A stretch of DNA of 16,716 nucleotides from Aquificota bacterium (lineage in GTDB: Bacteria > Aquificota > Aquificia > Aquificales > Hydrogenothermaceae), in contig JAADEV010000103.1 in NCBI GenBank assembly GCA_013153295.1, forward strand, positions 1 through 16,716. The letters are read 5' to 3'. Of the stretch, positions 9,069 to 16,593 are shown in pieces; position 1 is the stretch's first letter, and every line of letters begins with the position of its first letter. The translations under genes and the position numbers were made by a program. The notes under the pieces are model-generated. The model did no database searches, was not told the DNA's origin, and was given only the letters and a program-made list of their open reading frames with translations.

Positions 9069-11015
9069 CTAAACTAAAAGTAAGAATATTCCAAGGAATA
9101 TCAGTATTCCTATTGCCATCTGGGTTATATATGCCCCTATCTTTCCAGAGTGGAAAAGTCTTAAACCGTCCCCTGCAACCATAGAACCTTTTGCAGAACC
9201 ATCAACTATTCCATCTATAATAACCTTATCACCGATAAACCACAGTATTCTTGAGAATTTGTAGTATCCATACACAAATGTGGCGTAATATACAAAGTCA
9301 AAATACCATCTATTGTAAAACAGTAGGTATATAGGTTTGAAAGTCCTTGCAATCTCTCTGGCGTCAATCTTCCTAAGCTGGTATATAACCCAAGCGGCAA
9401 ATATACCACCTATTGCTGTTAGTAATGCAAGTATTCCAACTGGAGATGTTAGGGAGTGTATTAGGAAATGTATAGCGTCATCTGCTAAATGGACGTGGTG
9501 GGCGCGGCTTAAACCTTCCTCAACAAGCCTTTTTGTCTCTTCACTTAGGAACGGCATATAAGCTGGGTCTAAAGAAGGTCTTAGGAAGTTGCTAAAGAAC
9601 TCCTTAAAGAAGCCAAGGAAAACCGCCCCAGTAGCTAAAACAATCAGAGGAACTGTCATTGAAGGTGGAGATTCGTGGACGTGGCTCTTTACGTGAGGGT
9701 CAAGTCTATCCCCATCTTCAAAGGCAAGGAAGTAAAGTCTGAAGATGTAGAAAGCTGTTAAACCTGCCCCTGCCCATAGGAAGAACCATACAGCTTTGGA
9801 TATTTCGTAAGCCCCTTCAATAATAGGGTCTTTTGAGAAGAAACCGGCAAAAGGTGGTATACCTGCAAGTGCCAATGCACCGATAAGGAAGGTTAAAGCT
9901 GTTATAGGCATATACTTTCTAAGCTGTCCCATTCTTTGGATATTAAGTATATGGTGAATTCCAATTAAAACCGAACCTGCGGCAAGGAACAGAAGGGCTT
10001 TAAATACTGCGTGTGATGTTAAGTGGAACATACCTTCTTTGAATAAACCAAGCCCCTCAGCGGCAAACATATAACCAAGCTGGGACATTGTGGAGTAAGC
10101 GATAATCCTCTTTATATCGTTTTGGACAAGTCCCATTGTTGCCGCAATAAATGCAGATGCAGTTCCTACAAACAGAACAACATCAAGGGCTATATCAGAT
10201 GAGGCAAATATTGGCATTAATCTGGCAACCATATAAACCCCTGCCGCAACCATTGTGGCGGCGTGGATTAATGCAGAAACAGGGGTTGGACCTTCCATAG
10301 CGTTAGGCAACCATATATGTAGCCCAAGTTGTGCAGATTTACCAACAGCCCCACCGAACAGTAGTAAAGCTATAGCTGTTATAACCCAGTATTCTGCTTC
10401 AGGCAGTTTGTTAAATATATCCAGATAGTCTAATGTTCCAAATGTTGCAAGGGTTAGTATAGCCCCTGTTAAAAATAGCCAATCACCAACCCTGTTTGTT
10501 ATAAAGGATTCAAATGCCGCATCTGCGGCTGAACTTTTATGGTGGTAGAAACCGATTAACAGGTATGAAGCAAGACCAACACCTTCCCAACCGAAGAACA
10601 ACTGCATAAGGTTATCAGATAAGGTAAGCATTAACATCATAAAGACGAATAGTGAAAGGTAAGCAAAGAACCTTGGGTAGGAAGGCTCATTTTTCATATA
10701 CCCAGTTGCAAATATGAATATAAATGTTGATATTACCGTTACCACGCAGGTCATAAGTGCCGATAGAGGGTCCCACAGAATACTAACAGCTATCTCATAA
10801 TCCCCTATTGGCATCCAAGTGAACAACTTCAGGTTGTAGTATCCACCTGTGGAGGCAACTTGTAGAAAACCTATAATAGAAGCTACAGCAGATATAGCAA
10901 CCCCAACAACTGCAATAATCCCAGATAAAGGTTCCCTTAAAAACTTATAACCGAACAGCCCAATTATTATGAAAGCCACCAGTGGTGAAAAGGGGATAAT
11001 CCATAAATACTCCAT
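9069..11015 (-). CDS. nuoL: NADH-quinone oxidoreductase subunit L
   Basis: A 648-aa membrane protein, the distal proton-pumping subunit of complex I. The N-terminal part has the antiporter-like repeat with E144 in FFGWEGVGLASYLLIGFY (140-157), K226 in GGAVGKSAQLGLHIWLPNAM, and H251 in ALIHAATMVAAGVYM. The C-terminal 100-plus residues include amphipathic sequence (YQLRKIDAREIARTFKPIY) and a final membrane helix, consistent with the long lateral helix that clamps M and N. The size is in the normal NuoL range. ATG start with GAGGAG about 5 nt upstream. It follows nuoK after 10 bp and precedes nuoM. Confidence 0.97.
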   Translation of the reverse strand: MEYLWIIPFSPLVAFIIIGLFGYKFLREPLSGIIAVVGVAISAVASIIGFLQVASTGGYYNLKLFTWMPIGDYEIAVSILWDPLSALMTCVVTVISTFIFIFATGYMKNEPSYPRFFAYLSLFVFMMLMLTLSDNLMQLFFGWEGVGLASYLLIGFYHHKSSAADAAFESFITNRVGDWLFLTGAILTLATFGTLDYLDIFNKLPEAEYWVITAIALLLFGGAVGKSAQLGLHIWLPNAMEGPTPVSALIHAATMVAAGVYMVARLMPIFASSDIALDVVLFVGTASAFIAATMGLVQNDIKRIIAYSTMSQLGYMFAAEGLGLFKEGMFHLTSHAVFKALLFLAAGSVLIGIHHILNIQRMGQLRKYMPITALTFLIGALALAGIPPFAGFFSKDPIIEGAYEISKAVWFFLWAGAGLTAFYIFRLYFLAFEDGDRLDPHVKSHVHESPPSMTVPLIVLATGAVFLGFFKEFFSNFLRPSLDPAYMPFLSEETKRLVEEGLSRAHHVHLADDAIHFLIHSLTSPVGILALLTAIGGIFAAWVIYQLRKIDAREIARTFKPIYLLFYNRWYFDFVYYATFVYGYYKFSRILWFIGDKVIIDGIVDGSAKGSMVAGDGLRLFHSGKIGAYITQMAIGILIFLGIFLLLV

Positions 11016-11025
11016 CTTTCTCCTC

Positions 11026-11328
11026 TTACTGTTTTAGTTCTGTTAGGGTTTCTGTATCTACATCTTTACGCAATCTATATATAGCCATAATTAAGCCAAG
11101 CCCTATTGCGGCTTCAGCGGCGGCTATAGTTAGTATGAAAAACACAAACACCTGACCTGCCACTTCCCCTAACTTCATATCAAAGGCAACAAAGGCAATA
11201 TTTACAGCGTTTAACATAAGCTCTGTTGATATAAGGAGGGCTATAATATTCCTTCTAATAGCAACACCTATTAGACCTAAAACCATTAGTAAACCGCTTA
11301 AAGCCACATAGTATTCGTAAGGAACCAT
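11026..11328 (-). CDS. nuoK: NADH-quinone oxidoreductase subunit K
   Basis: A 100-aa, three-helix membrane subunit of complex I. Both proton-path glutamates are in the same positions as in E. coli: E36 in LLISTELMLNAVNIAFVAF (31-49) and E72 in TIAAAEAAIGLGLIMAIYR (67-85). The length equals the family norm. The start ATG overlaps the nuoJ stop by one base (TAATG), giving direct translational coupling. Confidence 0.97.
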   Translation of the reverse strand: MVPYEYYVALSGLLMVLGLIGVAIRRNIIALLISTELMLNAVNIAFVAFDMKLGEVAGQVFVFFILTIAAAEAAIGLGLIMAIYRLRKDVDTETLTELKQ

Positions 11329-11858
11329 TACTTTTCTGCCTCCTCATCTATTACATGGTCTTTTCTACCAATTACAATAGCACCTATCATAGCTACCAAT
11401 AGTATTAAAGATGCCACTTCAAATGGGAACAAGTATTTTGTAAACAGTAGTGTGGCAACTGCCTTTGTATTCCCAACCTGTTGTATCAGCTCTTGGGTAA
11501 ATATACCTGTGTTAGAACTCCACGCACCGTAAAGGGACACAAACGCAAGCTCAAGGAATATTAAGAAGCCTACCGGGACAGATATTAACATATACTTAGT
11601 TTCAAACGCCTGTCCCTTAAACTCTGGAACAGTGGATATTACCAATACATAGAAGACAACAATTGCCACAGCGTATATAAGTATCTGTAAAGCTCCTATA
11701 AGCTCTGCCCCCATTGTAAAGAACAGACCAGAAACCATAATAAGTGTTGAAATTAAGGATAAAACTGCATAGATAATATTTCTAAAGAACACAACCCCTA
11801 TGGCTGATAACACCGCCAAAGAGGAAAAAACCCAAAAACCGGTAGCGTTTAGCTCCAT
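11328..11858 (-). CDS. nuoJ: NADH-quinone oxidoreductase subunit J
   Basis: A 176-aa membrane subunit of complex I with about five helices. Family features are FFRNIIYAVLSLISTLIMVS (24-43) and the TM3 region ALQILIYAVAIVVFYVLVI (56-74). TM3 carries the pi-bulge involved in coupling quinone chemistry to proton transfer. The usual YxGAI in TM3 reads YAVAI (62-66), so the common glycine is valine at 64. The length is typical. ATG start; the frame overlaps nuoI by 10 bp and nuoK by 1 bp. Identity is firm from position and helix pattern. Confidence 0.93.
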   Translation of the reverse strand: MELNATGFWVFSSLAVLSAIGVVFFRNIIYAVLSLISTLIMVSGLFFTMGAELIGALQILIYAVAIVVFYVLVISTVPEFKGQAFETKYMLISVPVGFLIFLELAFVSLYGAWSSNTGIFTQELIQQVGNTKAVATLLFTKYLFPFEVASLILLVAMIGAIVIGRKDHVIDEEAEK

Positions 11859-12454
11859 TTAATCTGCCCCCAAAGTTTGCTTCTTTGCTCATCATCTATC
11901 CATATTCTATCAGGCTCATTACCCCTTCTTGTATCAAAATCAACAGCCCTTTTGGTCATATCCTCCATATGGATAACAGTGCCAGCTCTGTGGTAAGAAG
12001 CGGTTTCGTATATATCTGTCATTATAAGGCAATCTACAGGACAAGCCTCTGTGCAAAGCCCACAATACATACAGTTTAACAGGTTCATATCAAATCTTAT
12101 TACCTTCTTTTTACCGTCTTCAGTTTGGGTAGTCTGTATATTAAAAAGCTCTGGAACTGGACAGGCTTGCTGACACATATAACAGCCAACACATCTACTT
12201 TCCCCTTCCTGTATATCCATAAATCTCTCAAGGACTTTGAAGGAAGGAGGTTCTTTACCGTCCTTTACCCTGTGGGCGTGTGTCCCCCTAAACCTTATAG
12301 GTGGGGTTAACTTCTCAAAGGGATACGCCGTTGTGATAGTCTTTCTAAAAAAGTTTTTTATAGTAATCCCCATACCCTTTATAAAGTCTATAAAGAGTAT
12401 CCTCTCCCTATTTGTAAGCTGTGGTCTTTCCACATACTTAACTTTTACAGCCAT
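11849..12454 (-). CDS. nuoI: NADH-quinone oxidoreductase subunit I (2x[4Fe-4S])
   Basis: A 201-aa peripheral subunit that carries clusters N6a and N6b, passing electrons toward NuoB. The two ferredoxin-type motifs are C88, C91, C94, C98 (CVGCYMCQQACP) and C128, C131, C134, C138 (CMYCGLCTEACP). The upstream conserved RFRGTHAHR (54-62) is present. Between it and the first cysteine lie about 25 residues (63-87), roughly 15 more than in the E. coli type. The linker between clusters is also long. ATG start, 3 bp after the nuoH stop. Confidence 0.96.
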   Translation of the reverse strand: MAVKVKYVERPQLTNRERILFIDFIKGMGITIKNFFRKTITTAYPFEKLTPPIRFRGTHAHRVKDGKEPPSFKVLERFMDIQEGESRCVGCYMCQQACPVPELFNIQTTQTEDGKKKVIRFDMNLLNCMYCGLCTEACPVDCLIMTDIYETASYHRAGTVIHMEDMTKRAVDFDTRRGNEPDRIWIDDEQRSKLWGQIKWS

Positions 12455-12457
12455 TTT

Positions 12458-13468
12458 TTAACCGAAGATTATTATCCATACTGCAACTATTAAAATGTTT
12501 GCCAATGCCAACGGCAACATAACCTTCCAAGCCATCTCTGTTATCTGGTCAACCCTGTATCTTGGTAGTGTCCAATGAACCCAAAGGAAAAACATAAACA
12601 GTAGGAATACTTTTATAAAGAACCAGAGGAACTCTGGAATTGGTAGCCAACCAAGTAGTGGTAGTGGTTGCCAACCGCCGAAAAAGAGTATTACTGTTAT
12701 TGCACTTAACACAAATGTGGCTATATACCACTCTGCAAGTGGGAATAAACCGAATTTCATTCCTGTGTATTCTGTTACATAACCACCAACAAGCTCAGCC
12801 TCAGCTTCCTGAACATCAAAGGGTGTTCTACCTGTTTCTGCAAGGACACAGAAAACAACAACCACAAATGCAAGGATGTTAGGGATTATGAACCACATAC
12901 CTTGCTGGGCTTCAACAATCTCCCTAAGGGAGAAAGAACCCGCCATCATTATAGGTCCTGCGAGGGCAAAGCCTAATGCAACCTCATAACCTATTAAAAC
13001 AGCCGCTTTCCTTAATCCCCCTATCATTGGGTATTTTGAGTTAGAAGCCCAACCGGCAAATATAACACCGTATATTGAGATACTTCCAAATGCTAAAGCA
13101 AGGAGTAATCCTACATTAAGGTCTGATATGTAAGGCTGTATCTCTATACCAAATATTGTGAATGGCTCTCCAAATGGAACCACTGCAAGTATCATTATTG
13201 CAGGAACGAAAGCCATAAGGGAAGCAAGGTAGAAAAGAACTTTATCTACATTATCAGGAACAAGGTCTTCCTTTGTTAAAACCTTAAGGGCATCTGCAAT
13301 AGGCTGTAGGAAACCGTGGGGTCCTACATGTAAAGGACCCGGTCTCTGTTGAACATGACCGGCAAATTTCCTTTCAAGTAAGGTGAGATAAGCCGCCCCA
13401 AGGAACATTCCCATAATAAAGATTAGTGATTTTATCGCCAGAAAAATAGCAGTTCCCAGTAAATCCAT
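12458..13468 (-). CDS. nuoH: NADH-quinone oxidoreductase subunit H
   Basis: A 336-aa membrane subunit with about eight helices that forms much of the quinone chamber of complex I. Signature regions are LLERKFAGHVQQRPGP (30-45) with VGPHGFLQPIADALK after it, AGWASNSKYPMIGGLRKA, and the acidic loop AETGRTPFDVQEAEAELVGG. The usual GPNRVGP segment reads GPLHVGP here. The length is typical. The ATG start has TGAGGT about 6 nt upstream. It follows nuoCD after a 93-bp gap, the place where nuoEFG lie in classical operons. Confidence 0.97.
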   Translation of the reverse strand: MDLLGTAIFLAIKSLIFIMGMFLGAAYLTLLERKFAGHVQQRPGPLHVGPHGFLQPIADALKVLTKEDLVPDNVDKVLFYLASLMAFVPAIMILAVVPFGEPFTIFGIEIQPYISDLNVGLLLALAFGSISIYGVIFAGWASNSKYPMIGGLRKAAVLIGYEVALGFALAGPIMMAGSFSLREIVEAQQGMWFIIPNILAFVVVVFCVLAETGRTPFDVQEAEAELVGGYVTEYTGMKFGLFPLAEWYIATFVLSAITVILFFGGWQPLPLLGWLPIPEFLWFFIKVFLLFMFFLWVHWTLPRYRVDQITEMAWKVMLPLALANILIVAVWIIIFG

Positions 13469-13502
13469 CCCAACCTCACCAGTTGTATTCTATTAACTGA
13501 CC

Positions 13503-13536
13503 TTAAAAAAATCTTAACATATTAGATGGAAAAATC
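13503..13536 (-). promoter_or_regulatory. Candidate weak internal promoter before nuoH
   Basis: On the minus strand, in the nuoCD-nuoH gap, TTGATT and TAAGAT are separated by 16 bp. Each box matches 4 of 6 consensus bases. It would start transcription a few tens of bases before nuoH. AT-rich spacers yield such matches by chance, so this is weak. Confidence 0.22.
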
Positions 13537-13550
13537 AAACACTGTTTGGC
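13525..13550 (-). terminator. Possible weak terminator or attenuator after nuoCD
   Basis: On the minus strand CAAAC-AGT-GTTTG is followed by ATTTTT, shortly after the nuoCD stop. The stem has only 5 bp with two G-C pairs, so at most partial termination would be expected. The layout (weak hairpin, then candidate promoter, then nuoH) is what a partial attenuator inside the operon would look like. Confidence 0.25.
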
Positions 13551-13561
13551 AAAAAGGTATA

Positions 13562-15310
13562 TTACCTATCAGTTTCCCCAACTACAGGGTCTAAACTACC
13601 CAAAAGGACAACTGCATCTGCTACAGTTTTACCTTTTATCAGCTCTGTAAACACCTGTAAGTTGTAAAAAGCCCCAGACCTTATCCTTAGCCTGTAAGGT
13701 TTCCCTTCCCCTTTACTGTTTATATAAAATCCAAGCTCTCCCCTTGGGTTTTCCCCGGAAAGGTATATCTCACCTTCAGGTGCCTGCTCACCGTATATTC
13801 TAAGGTTAAAATCCTTAACCATAGCCTCTATAGAGTTAAAAACCTCCTCAAGTGTAGGAAGGACATACGGGTTTTCTGTGGATATATACTTATCATCTTT
13901 CATATCTTTTAGCTTGTTTACACACTGTTTTACTATTTCTACAGACTGTTTCATCTCTTCTATTCTAACCAGATACCTATCGTAGCAGTCCCCCACTTTA
14001 CCTAAGGGTATCTCAAAATCCACTTTGTCGTAGGCATCTGTAGGCTGTATAGCCCTTATATCGTAAGGGACACCTGAAGCCCTTGCCACAACCCCAGTAA
14101 GTCCATAACTGTAAACATCTTCCTCTGTTATAACCCCTAAGTTTACATTCCTTTTTAGCCAAACCCTATTTTTAGTAAGTATTGTTTCATACTCTTTTAA
14201 TTTTTCTGGAAAATCTTTTACAAAGTGGCTTATAACATCTAAAGCCCCTTCAGGTAAATCCTTTGCTACCCCACCAATCCTTATGTATGTTGAGTTTAGC
14301 CTTATACCTGCTATACCTTCTATAATGTCCATTATTTTTTCCCTTTCCCTGAAGGTATACAGGAATATTGTTAAAGCCCCAAGGTCAAGGGCGTATGTTC
14401 CCAGCCATAGTAGGTGTGAGTTTATCCTTTGTAGCTCACACATCATCGTCCTAATCCATTTTGCCTTTTCAGGTGGCTCTACACCAAGTAGCTTTTCAAC
14501 TGTATTAACATAGGCAACCTGTGAACATAAGGCGGATATATAATCCATTCTGTCTGTGTAGGGAATAAACTGTGTATAGGTAATGTTTTCCGCTATCTTT
14601 TCCACTCCCCTGTGTAGCTGTCCAAGGATAATATCACACTCTTGAACCACTTCACCTTCCATATCAAATAAAAACCATATTGTTCCGTGTGTTCCCGGGT
14701 GGAGTGGTCCCCAGTTAAGGACTATCTGGTTTTTCTTCTTTATCCTTGCTTTTTCTGTCCTTTCTAAATCTTCCATTGACGGTAAAGGGGTGTGGTATGG
14801 GTCGTAATTGTGGGCTGGTGTCTCCCCTTCCTTCAGGTTAAGGGAAGGTAGATAGGTATCCTTATACCCTTCCAGTGGAAAATCCTTCCTTAGTGGGTGA
14901 TACTGGTATCCCTCCCATAGAAACATTCTTACAAGGTTTTTATGCCCTTCAAAGCGGACACCGAACATATCCCACGCTTCCCTTTCTGACCACTTTGCAC
15001 CTTTCCAGAGGTTTATAACAGACGGTAAGCTGTTATCTTCAGCCCAGCATTTTACAGCAACCCTTCTTTTTTTCTCCGGGTTAAACAGAAGGTATACCCC
15101 TTGGAACCTTGGTGTGTGTAATGGGTAATCTATACAGAAAAAATCTATAAACATTTTGTAGTTTAACTGTTCTTTAAGGTAGGTTAAAAGCTCTATTAGT
15201 TGTTTTTTGTTTATAAGGATAGAGGTAAAGTTATCCCCCCTTTCTTCCAGTATGTCAGGGAACTTACCTTTTATACTTTCTACTTCCCCTTGGCTAATCC
15301 ATAGTTGCAA
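13562..15310 (-). CDS. nuoCD: NADH-quinone oxidoreductase subunit C/D fusion
   Basis: A 582-aa fusion of two peripheral complex I subunits. Residues 1 to about 175 are NuoC (30-kDa), with WSEREAWDMFGVRFEGHKN (107-125) and HPLRKDFPLEGY (138-149). Residues about 195-582 are NuoD (49-kDa), with GPLHPGTHG (201-209), HRG (233-235), YTDRMDY (251-257) and the terminal GSLDPVVGETDR. H208 and Y257 correspond to the quinone-head ligands His38 and Tyr87 of Thermus Nqo4. A linker of about 20 residues joins the halves with no stop, so the fusion looks genuine. The start is TTG (15308-15310) with AAAGGGG 7 nt upstream; a nearby out-of-frame ATG closes after two codons. nuoB ends 56 bp upstream. Confidence 0.96.
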   Translation of the reverse strand: MQLWISQGEVESIKGKFPDILEERGDNFTSILINKKQLIELLTYLKEQLNYKMFIDFFCIDYPLHTPRFQGVYLLFNPEKKRRVAVKCWAEDNSLPSVINLWKGAKWSEREAWDMFGVRFEGHKNLVRMFLWEGYQYHPLRKDFPLEGYKDTYLPSLNLKEGETPAHNYDPYHTPLPSMEDLERTEKARIKKKNQIVLNWGPLHPGTHGTIWFLFDMEGEVVQECDIILGQLHRGVEKIAENITYTQFIPYTDRMDYISALCSQVAYVNTVEKLLGVEPPEKAKWIRTMMCELQRINSHLLWLGTYALDLGALTIFLYTFREREKIMDIIEGIAGIRLNSTYIRIGGVAKDLPEGALDVISHFVKDFPEKLKEYETILTKNRVWLKRNVNLGVITEEDVYSYGLTGVVARASGVPYDIRAIQPTDAYDKVDFEIPLGKVGDCYDRYLVRIEEMKQSVEIVKQCVNKLKDMKDDKYISTENPYVLPTLEEVFNSIEAMVKDFNLRIYGEQAPEGEIYLSGENPRGELGFYINSKGEGKPYRLRIRSGAFYNLQVFTELIKGKTVADAVVLLGSLDPVVGETDR

Positions 15311-15345
15311 AATAATACCCCTTTAGTCTTTGTATAGGAAGGGGG

Positions 15346-15368
15346 AAAGCCCAAAAGAGGGCTTTTTT
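15346..15368 (+). terminator. Hairpin between nuoB and nuoCD, terminator-like on the + strand
   Basis: AAAGCCC (15346-15352) pairs with GGGCTTT (15359-15365) around a 6-nt loop. On the + strand the stem runs into a T tract (TTTTTT, 15363-15368), the form of an intrinsic terminator, though no + strand gene ends here. On the minus strand (operon direction) the same stem is followed by a C-rich run, so it would not stop nuo transcription. It may act as an RNA-stability or processing hairpin, or stop antisense transcription. Confidence 0.45.
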
Positions 15369-15906
15369 AAAAACCAAACGGTGATTTTGTTTTTATAGGT
15401 TGTGATGCTGTTGGCACTTCTTTTATAGGTATCTCCTCCCACACCTTACCTTCTTTTTTAGCCTTTATTTTTTTCTGTAGCTCAAGTATTCCCCATAGTA
15501 ATGCCTGTGGTGTTGGAGGACAACCGGGGACATAAACATCAACAGGTATTATTCTGTCTACCCCCTGTAGTGTTGCGTATGTTGGGAATGGTCCCCCTGC
15601 AGATGCACAACCACCCATTGAGATAACCCATTTTGGGTCTGGCATCTGGTCGTATATCAGCTTTAACATTGGGGCTACTTTGTTTACCACTGTCCCCGCA
15701 ACAATAAGAACATCAGACTGCCTTGGGGAACCTCTGAATATAATCCCAAGCCTGTCTGTATCAAACCTTGACGCGGCTGTATGCATCATCTCTATAGCAC
15801 AACAGGCTAACCCTACAGACGCAGGCCAGAGGGAGTTCCTTCTCCCCCAGCTTAATACTTCTTCTACAGTTGTTAGAATTATTCCGTTGTTGTGCTTTAT
15901 TGCCAT
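15367..15906 (-). CDS. nuoB: NADH-quinone oxidoreductase subunit B
   Basis: A 179-aa peripheral subunit holding cluster N2, the last iron-sulfur centre before quinone. The four ligands are C35 and C36 ([11 protein letters not shown], adjacent cysteines), C100 ([10 protein letters not shown]) and C129 ([15 protein letters not shown]). I chose the ATG at 15904-15906 because AAGGAG (15914-15919) lies 7 nt upstream. An in-frame TTG at 15927 would add seven residues but has no comparable site. With this start the gene overlaps the nuoA end by 10 bp. The tail (about 147-179) is Lys-rich and probably flexible. Confidence 0.96.
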   Translation of the reverse strand: MAIKHNNGIILTTVEEVLSWGRRNSLWPASVGLACCAIEMMHTAASRFDTDRLGIIFRGSPRQSDVLIVAGTVVNKVAPMLKLIYDQMPDPKWVISMGGCASAGGPFPTYATLQGVDRIIPVDVYVPGCPPTPQALLWGILELQKKIKAKKEGKVWEEIPIKEVPTASQPIKTKSPFGF

Positions 15907-16265
15907 TTTAACGCTCCTTTTTTCCAAGCATATATGTATCCAAGTATAAGTATAAACAGGAATATAAACATCTCAGTAAAGATAAATCCTGGGCTTATCT
16001 GGGCTATATCCCTGAAAATAGCCGCCCAAGGTAAAACGAACGCCGCTTCCAAATCAAACAGAACAAGGAGTAATCCAAGTAGGTAGTATTTCTGTTCAAG
16101 TGATAGGTGTGAGGTTTTGTCGTAAAGGGGAACTCCACACTCGTATGTATAACCTTCCATAGGGTCTTTTATTCTTGGGGCTATAAGTCTGTTTAGTAGA
16201 AGTAAACCGGCACCTAACCCTAACGCTGTTAAGCCGAACACTAAAAGGGCAAAATAACCAGTCAT
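15897..16265 (-). CDS. nuoA: NADH-quinone oxidoreductase subunit A
   Basis: A 122-aa, three-helix membrane subunit of complex I. The conserved loop motif YTYECGVPL (39-47) contains the family cysteine C43, and the second helix has [15 protein letters not shown] (67-81). I chose the ATG at 16263-16265, which has GAGGTG 6 nt upstream (16272-16277). The longer frame begins with a GTG at 16274 that overlaps this binding site. It is the first gene of the nuo operon and its end overlaps nuoB. Confidence 0.95.
   Translation of the reverse strand: MTGYFALLVFGLTALGLGAGLLLLNRLIAPRIKDPMEGYTYECGVPLYDKTSHLSLEQKYYLLGLLLVLFDLEAAFVLPWAAIFRDIAQISPGFIFTEMFIFLFILILGYIYAWKKGALKWQ
15907..15919 (-). promoter_or_regulatory. 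Ribosome binding site that sets the nuoB start
   Basis: AAGGAG on the minus strand (15914-15919), 7 nt before the ATG at 15906, lies inside the last codons of nuoA. It favours the ATG over the upstream in-frame TTG at 15927. Confidence 0.7.
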
Positions 16266-16303
16266 AACCCTCACCTCATCAAATAAAACGCTGTTTTAAT
16301 AAC

Positions 16304-16332
16304 AGGATAACTTATTATCTAAACAAAATCAA
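16304..16332 (-). promoter_or_regulatory. Candidate promoter of the nuo operon
   Basis: On the minus strand TTGATT (16327-16332) and TATCCT (16304-16309) are separated by exactly 17 bp; each matches 4 of 6 consensus bases. Transcription would start near 16297 and give a leader of about 30 nt with the nuoA ribosome binding site. It is the best-spaced pair I found upstream of nuoA, but the match is moderate in AT-rich DNA. Confidence 0.33.
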
Positions 16333-16563
16333 ATACAGGAGTTGTTGGTTCTATAAAATAGGGTTGTGGAGTCTGGAATTTTTTCATCTTTTGTTTCTCC
16401 TGTCTTCTGTCAGGTTATCTAATATCTACAGTAGTTTAGCTAAATCTATTCTATTCTCTTTAAATCTACCTTCTTTTTTCCCATACATATTATTTTGTCT
16501 ACTTTTTAAATACACTACTACAAGGGTAGAATTACTGCGAACTTTCCCTTAAAATAGAAAGGA

Positions 16564-16569
16564 TATACT
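16564..16569 (+). promoter_or_regulatory. Possible -10 box for gpmA
   Basis: TATACT matches 5 of 6 consensus bases and lies 25 bp before the gpmA ATG. No good -35 box is present at 16-18 bp (AACTTT at 18 bp is poor). It would give a short leader with the AGGGGG binding site. Confidence 0.25.
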
Positions 16570-16593
16570 TGATTAATATAAAAGGGGGTTTAG

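Larger units (their letters stand above)
16266..16593. other. Divergent intergenic region between nuoA and gpmA
   Basis: This 328-bp AT-rich region should hold promoters for the long nuo operon (minus) and for gpmA (plus). Visible items are a candidate nuo promoter (16304-16332), a 5-bp inverted repeat CTGTT/AACAG (16291-16305) just downstream of its start that could be an operator or chance, and a possible gpmA -10 TATACT (16564-16569). There is also a short minus-strand open frame (16426-16548) of unclear status. I see no RNA gene or convincing terminator. Confidence 0.6.

Noticed and set aside
16364-16552. A 62-codon + strand open frame between nuoA and gpmA.
   Set aside because: It is Leu/Phe/Ser-rich with no recognisable motif and lies in AT-rich promoter DNA; the composition fits chance pyrimidine-rich sequence.
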